Shown: positions 1-7,399 of the stretch, piece after piece
Position numbering within the stretch: the first letter of the stretch is position 1
Layout of the letters: each line of letters starts with the position of its first letter
NCBI GenBank assembly: GCA_900539465.1
Contig: UQCF01000022.1
Span: 1 to 24,664, forward strand
Origin: an uncultured Ruminococcus sp.
GTDB taxonomy: Bacteria; Bacillota; Clostridia; Oscillospirales; Acutalibacteraceae
Reading direction: 5' to 3'
DNA: 24,664 bases
Translations under genes and position numbers: made by a program
The notes under the pieces: model-generated
What the model was told of the DNA's origin: nothing
Databases searched by the model: none
What the model saw: only the letters and a program-made list of their open reading frames with translations

Positions 1-475
1 AATCGCATATAAGATAAACTCCATCGGATTGGAATGTCAAAGCTCTCCATTTTAACGGTTCATAGAGAAAATAATATATATTGTTGATATAATAGCCATT
101 ATCATACTGATGTGAATTCTCTTCTGATGAAGCTACTGTTGTTGCATACGGTCTATATTGTGAAAAAGTTACTGCACGGTATTTGTTGCCGTCATATTTG
201 AAATCGGCATATTTCATCCAGTCGCCCTGAACCATACTGCCGTATTCACCGTTGCCGGAATAATAGCCGTATGAAATCCAATTCTTGGTTATTTTGTCGA
301 GTTTAGATATAAGAGTTGTGTCTTTCACCTGTGATTGCGGGTATGAGCCGAGTTCAACAATATCCCAAAACGAAACTTTTTCGGGCACCGCGGCATAGCT
401 TGCAAGTGATGTTGCCGAAAGCAGTAACACCGTTGCCAAAACCATGCATAATATCCGTTTAGTTATCTTTTTCAT
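1..475 (-). CDS. Secreted protein, DUF6273-like, 3' end outside window
   Basis: An open minus-strand frame runs from the ATG at 475 through the left edge of the window, giving about 158 residues without a stop. The first ~28 residues form a signal peptide: MKKITKR, then a hydrophobic core rich in Leu/Ala/Val, ending at an S-Y-A likely cleavage site. The mature part begins with an ELGSYPQ stretch, followed by SYGYYSGNGEYGSMVQGDWM and EPLKWRAL. This resembles the tandem extracellular DUF6273-type modules common in gut Clostridia, often in large cell-surface proteins. The start is set by a strong AGGAGGG ribosome site about 5 nt upstream and a matching promoter. It stands alone, upstream of a repeat element. 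The function is unknown, and the family assignment is from memory of the motif pattern. Confidence 0.8.
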   Translation of the reverse strand, partial: MKKITKRILCMVLATVLLLSATSLASYAAVPEKVSFWDIVELGSYPQSQVKDTTLISKLDKITKNWISYGYYSGNGEYGSMVQGDWMKYADFKYDGNKYRAVTFSQYRPYATTVASSEENSHQYDNGYYINNIYYFLYEPLKWRALTFQSDGVYLICD

Positions 476-489
476 ATATAGCCCTCCTA

Positions 490-534
490 GTTATATTGTA
501 ATTACAATATAACATTTAAAACAGATAAAGTCAA
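490..534 (-). promoter_or_regulatory. Promoter with 24-bp palindromic operator over the -10
   Basis: On the minus strand, TTGACT (529-534) and TATATT (506-511) are separated by exactly 17 nt and drive the secreted-protein gene at 475. Positions 490-513 are a perfect 24-bp palindrome with half-site GTTATATTGTAA. It covers the -10 and the likely transcription start, which is where a dimeric repressor would block polymerase. The spaced, AT-rich two-fold symmetry resembles operators of GntR-type or similar winged-helix repressors. No regulator gene is adjacent in the window. Confidence 0.7.
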
Positions 535-544
535 TGTATTTTTT

Positions 545-780
545 GCGGCGGCATGAAGGCATGCCGCCCTACGCAGTGCCTTGCCGAGAATGACATCAAA
601 CCGCAAAATTTCACCTCATCAGTCACTCCGTGACAGCTTCTCCTCGAGGAGAAGCCGATTGTAGCCTTCGCCCTGGGGGAGAAGGTGGCGCAACGCGCCG
701 GATGAGGGCGAGTCTTACCGTTAGCTCACATCAAATTCAGAGAATCGGCGGCATGAGGGCATGCCGCCCTACGCCGAGAA
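545..780. repeat. Composite palindromic repeat element
   Basis: Two near-identical hairpins in direct orientation lie exactly 200 bp apart, at 547-568 and 747-768. Each has a 9-bp stem GGCGGCATG / CATGCCGCC around a 4-nt loop and is followed by CTACGC. Between them is a palindrome-rich core. CCTCATC at 614-620 and GATGAGG at 701-707 act as inverted ends. A perfect 20-bp palindrome centred on CTCGAG spans 636-655, and GGCGC-AAC-GCGCC spans about 687-699. No credible ORF is present. The design matches REP/MITE-like intergenic repeats common in gut Clostridia. This element fills the 345-base gap between the first two genes. Confidence 0.7.
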
Positions 781-819
781 ACGAAAGAATGTAGGACGGT
801 TTTGTTTGTACACGCAAAA

Positions 820-1155
820 TCAAAATTCTTGCAAAAATATTTTAATCGGAACAAGTTTTTCTTTGCATTTTTTTATAACGTGCCTTGTCCCGTGTGATTT
901 CCCGTCCCAAAAAGCTAACACTATATCCGAATAATCAATAATCTCTAAATTGCGTTTTAGTGGAGCTGCTTTGCCGTATTTGTTGTAATCCGGCAAAAAT
1001 ACAGTGAACTTTATATTGTTTTCAAAGGCGAATTTTTCGGCACACTTATCAACACCTACGGCACCGCCGGAGACTATTTCACTTGTATTTTTAGGAATAT
1101 ATTTTTCAAGGTTATTTACCGTTATGCTTCTTGACCCTATTATTGCTACTCGCAT
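820..1155 (-). CDS. SLOG-family (DUF2493-like) nucleotide-binding protein
   Basis: A 111-residue Rossmann-like SLOG protein. The N-terminal strand VAIIGSR (residues 3-9), the glycine-rich SGGAVGVD loop (29-36), PLKRN (65-69), and FWDGKSHGT near residues 82-90 are the nucleotide or nucleotide-derivative binding signatures of the DprA/YspA/DUF2493 relatives. SLOG proteins bind nucleotide-derived ligands and some act in phage defence. The actual ligand here is unknown. I chose the ATG at 1155 over the one at 1170 because family members begin at this strand and a GAGAG ribosome site lies about 8 nt upstream; no site precedes 1170. The gene is transcribed divergently from the ribbon-helix-helix gene at 1265, with a shared control region between them. 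Confidence 0.8.
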   Translation of the reverse strand: MRVAIIGSRSITVNNLEKYIPKNTSEIVSGGAVGVDKCAEKFAFENNIKFTVFLPDYNKYGKAAPLKRNLEIIDYSDIVLAFWDGKSHGTRHVIKKCKEKLVPIKIFLQEF

Positions 1156-1205
1156 ATTATCAACTCTCATAAATTATTTAGATATACGATATATCCACAA
1201 AGCAC

Positions 1206-1250
1206 ATTATATCATAACATTTGCTTAAAATAAACATAAAATATGTTTAT
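1206..1250. promoter_or_regulatory. Divergent promoter region with inverted repeat
   Basis: An extended -10 (TGATATAAT, minus strand, 1206-1214) points toward the SLOG gene. A 9-3-9 inverted repeat, ATAAACATA / TATGTTTAT, occupies 1230-1250. It sits just upstream of that promoter and directly before the ribosome site of the ribbon-helix-helix gene. A TAAAAT at 1237-1242 in its centre is a weak plus-strand -10 candidate with no good -35. The repeat is a plausible operator for the adjacent DNA-binding protein controlling both genes. Confidence 0.5.
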
Positions 1251-1264
1251 AGTGGAGCGATAAT

Positions 1265-1465
1265 ATGTCCGTTAAAAGTGTGTCTATAAGAATAGAGGAA
1301 GAAATGCTCAAAAAAATCGGCTTTATAGCCGACTATGAGGGGCGTTCGGTCAACAGCCAAATTTTGGTTTTAATACGCGAAAAGATAAAACAGTTTGAGA
1401 GTGAAAACGGAAAGATAGACGGCTCGCTTCGGCCGGATATCAATGTTAAGCCCGCAAAAAAATAA
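1265..1465 (+). CDS. Ribbon-helix-helix (Arc/CopG-like) DNA-binding protein
   Basis: A 66-residue protein with the classic ribbon-helix-helix layout: a short basic-polar beta strand (KSVSIRIEE, residues 4-12), helix 1 (MLKKIGFIADYEG), a turn RSVNS, and helix 2 (QILVLIREKIKQFE). The C-terminal ~20 residues are polar and probably disordered. Such proteins dimerise and insert the beta strand into the major groove, usually as repressors or antitoxins. GGAG at 1254-1257 lies 7 nt before the ATG. No toxin follows; the only partner is the divergent SLOG gene. Autoregulation through the inverted repeat at 1230-1250 is inferred. Confidence 0.85.
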   Translation: MSVKSVSIRIEEEMLKKIGFIADYEGRSVNSQILVLIREKIKQFESENGKIDGSLRPDINVKPAKK

Positions 1466-1475
1466 CATATATTCG

Positions 1476-1506
1476 GTGCCGTGTTGATTTCACGGCACTT
1501 TTATTT
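1476..1506 (+). terminator. Rho-independent terminator of the RHH gene
   Basis: An 8-bp perfect stem GTGCCGTG / CACGGCAC (1476-1483 and 1491-1498) with a 7-nt loop is followed by TTTTATTTATT. It lies 10 nt after the stop of the ribbon-helix-helix gene. Confidence 0.9.
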
Positions 1507-1530
1507 ATTGGTGCACACCGTTCACACATA

Positions 1531-1602
1531 AAAAATCGGCGGCAATTAATGCCGCCGCAGACTATCGAAAAAACGGAGCCGTTCAATAAAGAGCGGCTCC
1601 GT
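1531..1602 (-). terminator. Tandem terminators for the membrane-protein gene
   Basis: Two hairpins follow the minus-strand gene that ends at 1608. The first (1573-1602) has a 9-bp stem ACGGAGCCG / CGGCTCCGT, extended by 3 pairs, and on the minus strand ends in a run of T (1567-1573). The second (1537-1557) is CGGCGGCA / TGCCGCCG with a 5-nt loop and a minus-strand T run at 1531-1536. The second also resembles the GGCGGCA hairpins of the repeat at 545-780. Confidence 0.85.
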
Positions 1603-1607
1603 CTGTT

Positions 1608-2336
1608 TTATATTTCATTCACCTTTTGCCTTTCCTGTTGCGGCACAGGGTCGTCTTTATCAAGCATTATGTCAGTGTTGTTTATAATCGCCATAGAAAT
1701 CATAGCTACACTTATTGCAATAAGCTCTGTCGTTCCGCTCAGGTGCGTTTTCAAAAGCACGGCGGTTAAGAAAACGTATACTCCGAAGGCAATTAAAAGC
1801 TTGTGAAACTTTTCACTGTGCCTGCTCTTGACTATTATAAGATACATCAGTGCTATTGCAAAGCACACGCCGAAGAAAACCGAAAATGCCGAATGAAGCG
1901 ATTTTTTAGAGATAAAGCCGTTAAACAGCTCTTGGCTTGATACCAGCGTTTGTTCGGAATAATCGCTTTTTTGCGGGCCCGTGTATTGGTCAAAAGAGAA
2001 AGTCCATGAAATTCTTTTGAACTTTTCGTTTTTGCAAAGCACAAAGCCTATCATGCCTATGGTCGAAATCCATGCAAAAACCTTGGGCAACTTTTGATGG
2101 ATACCGAACTTTTTACACGAATACAAAAAGTTGGTTAAAAGCGCAACATCAATAGAAACTCCCCACATTATAAAGGCAAACCAGTGGTCGCGCCCAACAT
2201 TGCTCGCTGTGGAGGCACGGTTGCCGTATTCGGGGTTCGGGTCGAAATATAAATTGTAAAACCAAAGATACACAAGTGCGGCAATAGTGCAAAGCAACGC
2301 TATCTGACGCAAAATCTCCATGTTTTTAGTCTTCAT
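1608..2336 (-). CDS. Uncharacterised six-helix membrane protein
   Basis: A 242-residue protein I do not recognise. Hydrophobic segments lie at about residues 9-27, 51-71, 86-101, 147-169, 179-195 and 203-220, consistent with six transmembrane helices. The loop between helices 3 and 4 (about 102-146) is polar and aromatic and may be exposed outside. The tail is short and charged. I see no catalytic motif. A His/Ser pair around the fourth helix (SLHSAF) and HLSGTTE near 198-204 are vaguely reminiscent of lipid-phosphatase-type membrane proteins but are not enough for a call. AGAGG lies about 7 nt before the ATG. The gene is monocistronic, with its own promoter and tandem terminators. Confidence 0.75.
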   Translation of the reverse strand: MKTKNMEILRQIALLCTIAALVYLWFYNLYFDPNPEYGNRASTASNVGRDHWFAFIMWGVSIDVALLTNFLYSCKKFGIHQKLPKVFAWISTIGMIGFVLCKNEKFKRISWTFSFDQYTGPQKSDYSEQTLVSSQELFNGFISKKSLHSAFSVFFGVCFAIALMYLIIVKSRHSEKFHKLLIAFGVYVFLTAVLLKTHLSGTTELIAISVAMISMAIINNTDIMLDKDDPVPQQERQKVNEI

Positions 2337-2367
2337 ATCAATACCTCTACGATAATATTACACCGTT

Positions 2368-2396
2368 ATTCTAACATATTACTGCCTTTTTTTCAA
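2368..2396 (-). promoter_or_regulatory. Promoter of the membrane-protein gene
   Basis: On the minus strand, TTGAAA (2391-2396), a 17-nt spacer and TAGAAT (2368-2373) lie about 32 nt upstream of the ATG at 2336. A sigma-A type promoter is predicted by sequence only. Confidence 0.6.
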
Positions 2397-2465
2397 CAGA
2401 CACAATCATTAAAATGTTCTTAAATCTTTTATACACATTATATTAAAAATCAAAAATAATGCAAT

Positions 2466-2562
2466 AGCCGCGCGGCTTTTTTGCTTAAAATGTACGGTTT
2501 CTTTATTTCTTCTTTATATTTGAACGGAGCTGACACAATAAAAATGTATCGGCTCCGTTTTT
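2466..2562 (+). terminator. Two terminator-like hairpins in the argS 3' gap
   Basis: AGCCGCGCGGCT (about 2466-2477) is a perfect palindrome followed by TTTTTT. ACGGAGC...GCTCCGT (about 2523-2557) forms a long stem with one mismatch, followed by TTTTTTT that runs to the argS stop. Both have the better T run on the plus strand, although no plus-strand gene precedes them. They may act bidirectionally, or block antisense reading of argS. The rest of the 2397-2562 gap is AT-rich with no ORF. Confidence 0.55.
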
Positions 2563-4308
2563 TTACATACTTTCGGGTACTGTTATTTTAAGCATTTCAA
2601 GAATGTTTCTTATTGTGTCTCTTACGCAGGCGCAAAGATAAAGTCTTGCCTGCATAAGCTTTTCGTCGTCGCATTTTACTCTGCAAGCGTTGTAGAATTT
2701 GTGGAAAAGCGTTGCAAGCTCAACAACATAGCGCGTGATACGGGCGGGGTCGCAATTCTTTGCGGACGTGACAATTTCGCCCGTGAGCGAAGCGAGATGA
2801 CGGATAAGCTCTTTTTCTTCGTCCTCTTTCAAAAGCTTCAGCTCTTCGTCTGTGCAGTCTCTCGGCTCAATGCCCTCTGAAGCAAGTTTTTTGAATATGC
2901 TGCAAATTCTTGCGTGAGCATACTGGCAGTAATAAACCGGGTTCTGCGAGCTTTGCTCAACGGCAAGGTCAAGGTCAAATTCCATCTGCGAGCCGGGCTC
3001 TCTCATGTTAAACAAAAATCTTACCGCGTCTATCGGAATATCCTCAAGCAAATCAACAAGCGTTATCGCTTTGCCGGTTCTCTTAGACATTCTGACAACT
3101 TCGCCGTCTCTTGTAAGGCGCACAAGCTGCATGAGAATTACTTTAAGCCTGTCGCCGCCGACGCCGACTGCGTCAAGCGCGCCCTGCATTCTTGCAACGT
3201 GACCGTGGTGGTCGGCGCCCCAAATATCTACCGCGGTGTCAAATTTTCTTGTTTCAAGCTTGTTGCGGTGGTATGCAATGTCTGCGGCAAAATATGTGGG
3301 GATACCGTTGGCTCTTACAAGCACGTCGTCTTTTAATTCGAGCTTGTCAATATCCTGCTGAGATTTGCCCTGTGCGAGAAGTCTCTTTGTCTGAACCTCT
3401 GCGTTTTTATACCAGAGCGCACCGTCTTTTTCATAGGTATAGCCCTTTTCGGTGAGCATATCTATTGTGTCTTTAACCTCGCCGTCATTGTGCAAAGCAC
3501 TCTCTTTAAACCAAGTGTCATATTCAATGCGGTATTTTGTGAGGTTATCTTTCATAGCCTGAATGTTTTTGGGCAGTGCAAAATCAATAAGTGCGGCGCG
3601 GCGCTCCTCCTGCGAAGCCTCGACGTATTTATCGCCGTAAACATCGGCAAACTCTTTTGCACGCTGTTTTATGTCTTCGCCGTGGTAGCTGTCCTCGGGC
3701 AGCTCGACCGCATCCTCGCCTTTGAATATCTGCATATAGCGCACATCGAGCGAGAGGGCGAATTTTTCTATCTGATTGCCTGCGTCGTTGATATAGAACT
3801 CTCTTTCAACGTTATAGCCGGCATAATCGAGCACTGCCGCAAGGCAGTCGCCCAGTGCGCCGCCGCGGGCGTTGCCCATGTGCATGGGGCCCGTGGGGTT
3901 GGCGGAAACAAATTCGACGTTTATTCTTTTGCCCTTGCCGAAATCGGAGCGGCCGTAGTCTTTGCCCTTTGCCTTAACATCTTTTAATATTGCGGCATAA
4001 TAGCTGCCGTCAAGATAAAAATTCAAAAAGCCCGGACCCGCACATTCGCATCTTGCAAAATATGTGCCGTCAAGCGAAATGTTTGAAATTATGGTTTCGG
4101 CAATTTTTTTCGGCGCCATGTGAAGGTCTCTTGCCCAAGCCATTGCGGCGTTTGTGGAAAAATCGCCGTTAGCTCTGTCCGACGGAATTTCAACATTAAA
4201 AGCAGAGAGCGGAACCGCGGGGAAAGCGTTGTCTGCAACAGCTCTGCCGGCGGCGGAAAGCACTGCCTCGCGAAGCTGGTTTTGAACGTCATTAACAATA
4301 TAACTCAT
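2563..4308 (-). CDS. argS: Arginyl-tRNA synthetase
   Basis: A 581-residue class Ic synthetase that charges tRNA-Arg with arginine in the cytoplasm, using ATP. The N-terminal additional domain occupies about residues 1-90. The HIGH-type signature appears as ANPTGPMHMGN at 136-146, INDAGNQ lies at 173-179, GADHHGH at 364-370, and the KMSKS-type loop is RMSKRTGK at 406-413. The DALR anticodon-binding domain makes up the last ~120 residues. Length is normal for the family. An AAAGG site precedes the ATG at 4308. It follows the DUF1934 gene by 46 nt and is the last gene of the minus-strand block. A ywiB-argS neighbourhood is also known in Bacillus subtilis. Confidence 0.98.
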   Translation of the reverse strand: MSYIVNDVQNQLREAVLSAAGRAVADNAFPAVPLSAFNVEIPSDRANGDFSTNAAMAWARDLHMAPKKIAETIISNISLDGTYFARCECAGPGFLNFYLDGSYYAAILKDVKAKGKDYGRSDFGKGKRINVEFVSANPTGPMHMGNARGGALGDCLAAVLDYAGYNVEREFYINDAGNQIEKFALSLDVRYMQIFKGEDAVELPEDSYHGEDIKQRAKEFADVYGDKYVEASQEERRAALIDFALPKNIQAMKDNLTKYRIEYDTWFKESALHNDGEVKDTIDMLTEKGYTYEKDGALWYKNAEVQTKRLLAQGKSQQDIDKLELKDDVLVRANGIPTYFAADIAYHRNKLETRKFDTAVDIWGADHHGHVARMQGALDAVGVGGDRLKVILMQLVRLTRDGEVVRMSKRTGKAITLVDLLEDIPIDAVRFLFNMREPGSQMEFDLDLAVEQSSQNPVYYCQYAHARICSIFKKLASEGIEPRDCTDEELKLLKEDEEKELIRHLASLTGEIVTSAKNCDPARITRYVVELATLFHKFYNACRVKCDDEKLMQARLYLCACVRDTIRNILEMLKITVPESM

Positions 4309-4354
4309 TTTAAAACTACCTTTGCAATTTATTTTAAGCCAAACTCTTTATCGG

Positions 4355-4771
4355 TTATGTGGTTTGCTTTATTTCTATTTCAAGAATATTTCTGCTGACA
4401 TATCCGCCGTTCACATCAAGCGAATATTCAAATTTTAGCAAGCCGCCGCCTTGAGACATCAGCGACTCAAGTCTTTGTGTAAAAATGCCCATGTTTATGT
4501 TGCCTGCCGGGGTGGAATATACGCAGATGTATCTTTTGCCCGGTTCCATTATCATCTCGGAGTTAAACGCGCCGCTTCTTGTCACTCTCACTCTGCATCC
4601 GTCCTCAAAGCTGACGGTAACAAAGCAGTCTTTAAGAGCCTCGTCCGTTTCACGGTAGCGGATTTTATAGTCTTCGCCGTAAAAGCTTATTGAGCCGGGC
4701 AAGGTGATTTCTGAAGATTCGGTTTCTCCGTCGGCAAAATGGGTGTCTGTAATTTTAATCAAGCACTTCAT
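4355..4771 (-). CDS. DUF1934 (YwiB-like) beta-barrel protein
   Basis: A 138-residue protein of the DUF1934 family, known from B. subtilis YwiB beside argS. The sequence alternates hydrophobic and polar strands typical of a small calycin-like barrel: KCLIKITD near the start, KIRYRETDEAL around 42-52, FVTVSFEDG around 55-63, and a late YSLDVNG strand. No catalytic residues are known for the family. I chose the ATG at 4771 rather than the upstream TTG at 4789, since GAGAG lies about 5 nt before the ATG and the ddl stop codon (4773-4775) falls 1 nt before it. This arrangement implies translational coupling with ddl. Confidence 0.88.
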   Translation of the reverse strand: MKCLIKITDTHFADGETESSEITLPGSISFYGEDYKIRYRETDEALKDCFVTVSFEDGCRVRVTRSGAFNSEMIMEPGKRYICVYSTPAGNINMGIFTQRLESLMSQGGGLLKFEYSLDVNGGYVSRNILEIEIKQTT

Positions 4772-4772
4772 T

Positions 4773-5831
4773 TTATCTCTCGCACGCAAGCGTAAAAAGT
4801 CTGTCTATAAGCTCCGGATATTCAACGCCCGATTTTTGGAACATTTTGGGGTACATGCTTATTGACGTAAAGCCCGGTATGGTGTTCGGCTCGTTGAGAA
4901 GCACTTTATTATCGCCCTCGCGAACAAAAAAGTCAACTCTTGCAAGACCGCTGCAGCCGAGCGCCTTGTATGCTCTTACCGCCGTTTCGCGTATTTCGTC
5001 AGAAATTTTTTGCTCTATGCGCGCAGGAATATAAAGCTTGCTCGCTTCGTTTATGTACTTTGCGTCATAGTCATAAAAATCGTTACACGATTCTATTTCT
5101 CCCACAAGCGAAGCAATGGGCTCTTCGTTGCCGAGCACGGCGCACTCGATTTCTTTGCCCGTTATGCCCTCTTCGAGCACGAGCTTTGTATCCTCTTTAA
5201 AAGCCTTGGCAATGGCTCTTTTGAGAGAGTCTTTGTCTGCTGCTTTGCTCACACCCACGGAGGAGCCTGCGTTTGCAGGCTTTACAAATATGGGATAACC
5301 GAGATATTCCTCGGCTTTTTTTATAAATTCTTCGCCGTTTTCTTTGTATTCATGCTCTTTAAGACCGAGCCATTTTGCCTGGGCTATGCCCGCTTCGTCC
5401 AAAAGAGTGTTTGTTATGACTTTATCCATGCAGCAGGCGGAAGAAATCATGTCGCAGCCGACAAACGGAATACCCGCAAGCTGCAAAAGACCCTGAACCG
5501 CGCCGTCTTCGCCGTTTTTGCCGTGAAGAACGGGGAAAACAACGTCAACTTTTATTTTTTCTGCCTTTTCGCCTAGAACAATAATGCCGTGGTCGGCTCT
5601 GTCGGGTGAAATGACCGCCGGCTTAAGCTTATCCTTGTCGCAAAGCCATTTATCCTCCGGCAGGTTTTCAACGTCGCCCGTGTAAAGATACCAGCGGCCG
5701 TCCTTTGTTATACCGACGGTTATAATATCGTATTTATCTTTCGGCGTGTTTTCAATAACCGATTTTGCGGAGATCAGCGAAATATCATGCTCGCTCGAAA
5801 CTCCGCCGAAAAGTATCAGCGCTTTTTTCAT
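4773..5831 (-). CDS. ddl: D-alanine--D-alanine ligase
   Basis: A 352-residue ATP-grasp ligase that joins two D-alanines for peptidoglycan precursors. Visible motifs are GGVSSEHDIS (9-18) for the first D-Ala site, HGKNGEDG (103-110), the ATP-grasp segment KPANAGSSVGVS (184-195), EEGITGKEIEC (220-230), the omega-loop FYDYDAKY (252-259), RVDFF (298-302) and the metal-binding end LNEPNTIPGFT (312-322). The tyrosine in the omega-loop favours D-Ala-D-Ala over D-Ala-D-Lac ligase activity. The ribosome site (AGGGGG) lies in the 15-nt gap after the aminopeptidase stop. The gene is part of the minus-strand operon. Confidence 0.97.
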   Translation of the reverse strand: MKKALILFGGVSSEHDISLISAKSVIENTPKDKYDIITVGITKDGRWYLYTGDVENLPEDKWLCDKDKLKPAVISPDRADHGIIVLGEKAEKIKVDVVFPVLHGKNGEDGAVQGLLQLAGIPFVGCDMISSACCMDKVITNTLLDEAGIAQAKWLGLKEHEYKENGEEFIKKAEEYLGYPIFVKPANAGSSVGVSKAADKDSLKRAIAKAFKEDTKLVLEEGITGKEIECAVLGNEEPIASLVGEIESCNDFYDYDAKYINEASKLYIPARIEQKISDEIRETAVRAYKALGCSGLARVDFFVREGDNKVLLNEPNTIPGFTSISMYPKMFQKSGVEYPELIDRLFTLACER

Positions 5832-5846
5832 AAAAACTGCCCCCTG

Positions 5847-7256
5847 TCAGCATTTTTCAAAAAATTTAAGAAAGGCTTTCTTAGCCATATAAACATCAAG
5901 CTTTGAAACAACCTCATAAGGCGCGTGCATAGAAAGCACAGGAACGCCGACATCAACAACGTCAACATCTAAATTTGCAATGTATTTTGCGACTGTTCCT
6001 CCGCCGCCCTCGTCAACCTTGCCGAGCTCGCCGAGCTGCCAGTTTACGTTGTTTGAGTCAAAAATTCTCGCAACCTCGCCTACGAACTCCGCGCTCGCAT
6101 CCGAAGTGCCGCTTTTGCCCCTTGCGCCCGTGTATTTTGTAACGACGATTCCCTTATTTATATATGACGCATTCATTTTGTCAAGTACAGACGCAAAGGT
6201 CGGGTCAAACGCCGCATTTACGTCAGCGGAAAGACACTTTGATTTTGAGAGAACATCTCTGCCCATAAGACCCTCGGCTCTTGCAAGGTCTGCAATAAAA
6301 TATTTGAGATATGACGAGCAAAGACCCGTGTTGCCGTCGGAGCCGGTCTCCTCTTTATCGGTCAGAACGGTGAGAGCGGTGTATTCGGGCGTGCCGTCTA
6401 TTTCAAAAATCGCCTCCAGCGCAGGGTAGGCGCAAACGCGGTCGTCATGGCCGTAGCCGCCTATCATGCTGCGGTCAAAGCCTATGTCGCTGACTTTCAT
6501 TGCAGGCACAGCCTCAAGCTCTGCGGTGAGGAAATCTCTTTCTACGATGCCGTATTTTTCGTTGAGTATTTTCATTATATTAAGCTTTACGAGCTCACTG
6601 CCCGAATCGCTCTTAAACGGAAGAGAGCCGACAAGAATATTCAGCTCTTCGCCCTTTATTATTTCACCGGGTTTGCGGCTCATCTGGCTTGCGGCAAGGT
6701 GCGGCAAAAGGTCTGTTATAACAAACTGCGGGTCGCCCTCGTTTTCGCCTATATTGACCTGCGTCTCGCTGCCGTCTCTTTTAACAACCACGCCGTGAAG
6801 AGACATCGGAATCGTTGCCCACTGGTATTTTTTTATTCCGCCGTAATAATGGGTTTTGAAAAGGGCAATGTCGGTGTCTTCATAAAGAGGATTGGGCTTT
6901 AAATCAAGGCGGGGAGAGTCTATGTGCGCGGCGGCAATGCGAATGCCTTCGCCGACGCTCTTTTTGCCGATAACGGCAAGAATAACCGCCTTTTTACGGT
7001 TAAGATAATACACCTTGTCGCCTGCGGCATAGTGTTTGTTTTTGTCGAAAGGAACAAAGCCTCTCTTTTCTGCCTCTTTAACGGTGAAAGCGGCGGCCTC
7101 TCTCTCTGTTTTGCAGGAGTTTAAAAAGCTCTTGTAGCCCTCGCAGAAGTCAAAAGCCTCTTTCATTTCGGCGTCGTCTATGACTTTTGCGGTGTGTTCG
7201 TTGTTCATAAAAAGCTCTTCCTTGAGCTTTTCTGCTTCGGTTGTATTTTCTGACAT
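5847..7256 (-). CDS. M18 family zinc aminopeptidase
   Basis: A 469-residue M18 metallopeptidase (aspartyl aminopeptidase type), a cytoplasmic di-zinc enzyme that trims N-terminal residues from peptides. The metal and catalytic signatures are present: AAHIDSPRLDLKP (109-121, H111 and D113), GYGHDDR (267-273), TDKEETGSDG (299-308) and a late SMHAPYE histidine. Length fits the family. I chose the ATG at 7256 over an upstream in-frame start at 7295 because GGAGGT sits 6 nt before it. A GTGCG/CGCAC hairpin lies in the leader just upstream. It is followed 15 nt later by ddl. Substrate specificity cannot be told from sequence. Confidence 0.93.
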   Translation of the reverse strand: MSENTTEAEKLKEELFMNNEHTAKVIDDAEMKEAFDFCEGYKSFLNSCKTEREAAAFTVKEAEKRGFVPFDKNKHYAAGDKVYYLNRKKAVILAVIGKKSVGEGIRIAAAHIDSPRLDLKPNPLYEDTDIALFKTHYYGGIKKYQWATIPMSLHGVVVKRDGSETQVNIGENEGDPQFVITDLLPHLAASQMSRKPGEIIKGEELNILVGSLPFKSDSGSELVKLNIMKILNEKYGIVERDFLTAELEAVPAMKVSDIGFDRSMIGGYGHDDRVCAYPALEAIFEIDGTPEYTALTVLTDKEETGSDGNTGLCSSYLKYFIADLARAEGLMGRDVLSKSKCLSADVNAAFDPTFASVLDKMNASYINKGIVVTKYTGARGKSGTSDASAEFVGEVARIFDSNNVNWQLGELGKVDEGGGGTVAKYIANLDVDVVDVGVPVLSMHAPYEVVSKLDVYMAKKAFLKFFEKC

Positions 7257-7399
7257 ATTAAAACCTCCATATGCTCCGTGCGACAAAAGGCGCACGCAAT
7301 GCAGTGATTAAGCAATTATTTTGTCTTAAAAAGTGTAAATAATCCGTGATTTGCTTTGCGGCGGCTCTTTATTTAGACAATCTTTTTAATTTTATTCGT

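Noticed and set aside
545..780. CRISPR-like repeats
   Set aside because: There are only two repeat units with a structured, palindromic interior and no spacer-repeat periodicity.
7257..7399. Separate promoter for the M18 aminopeptidase gene
   Set aside because: No -35/-10 pair with acceptable spacing was found; the gap shows only a leader hairpin and AT-rich sequence.
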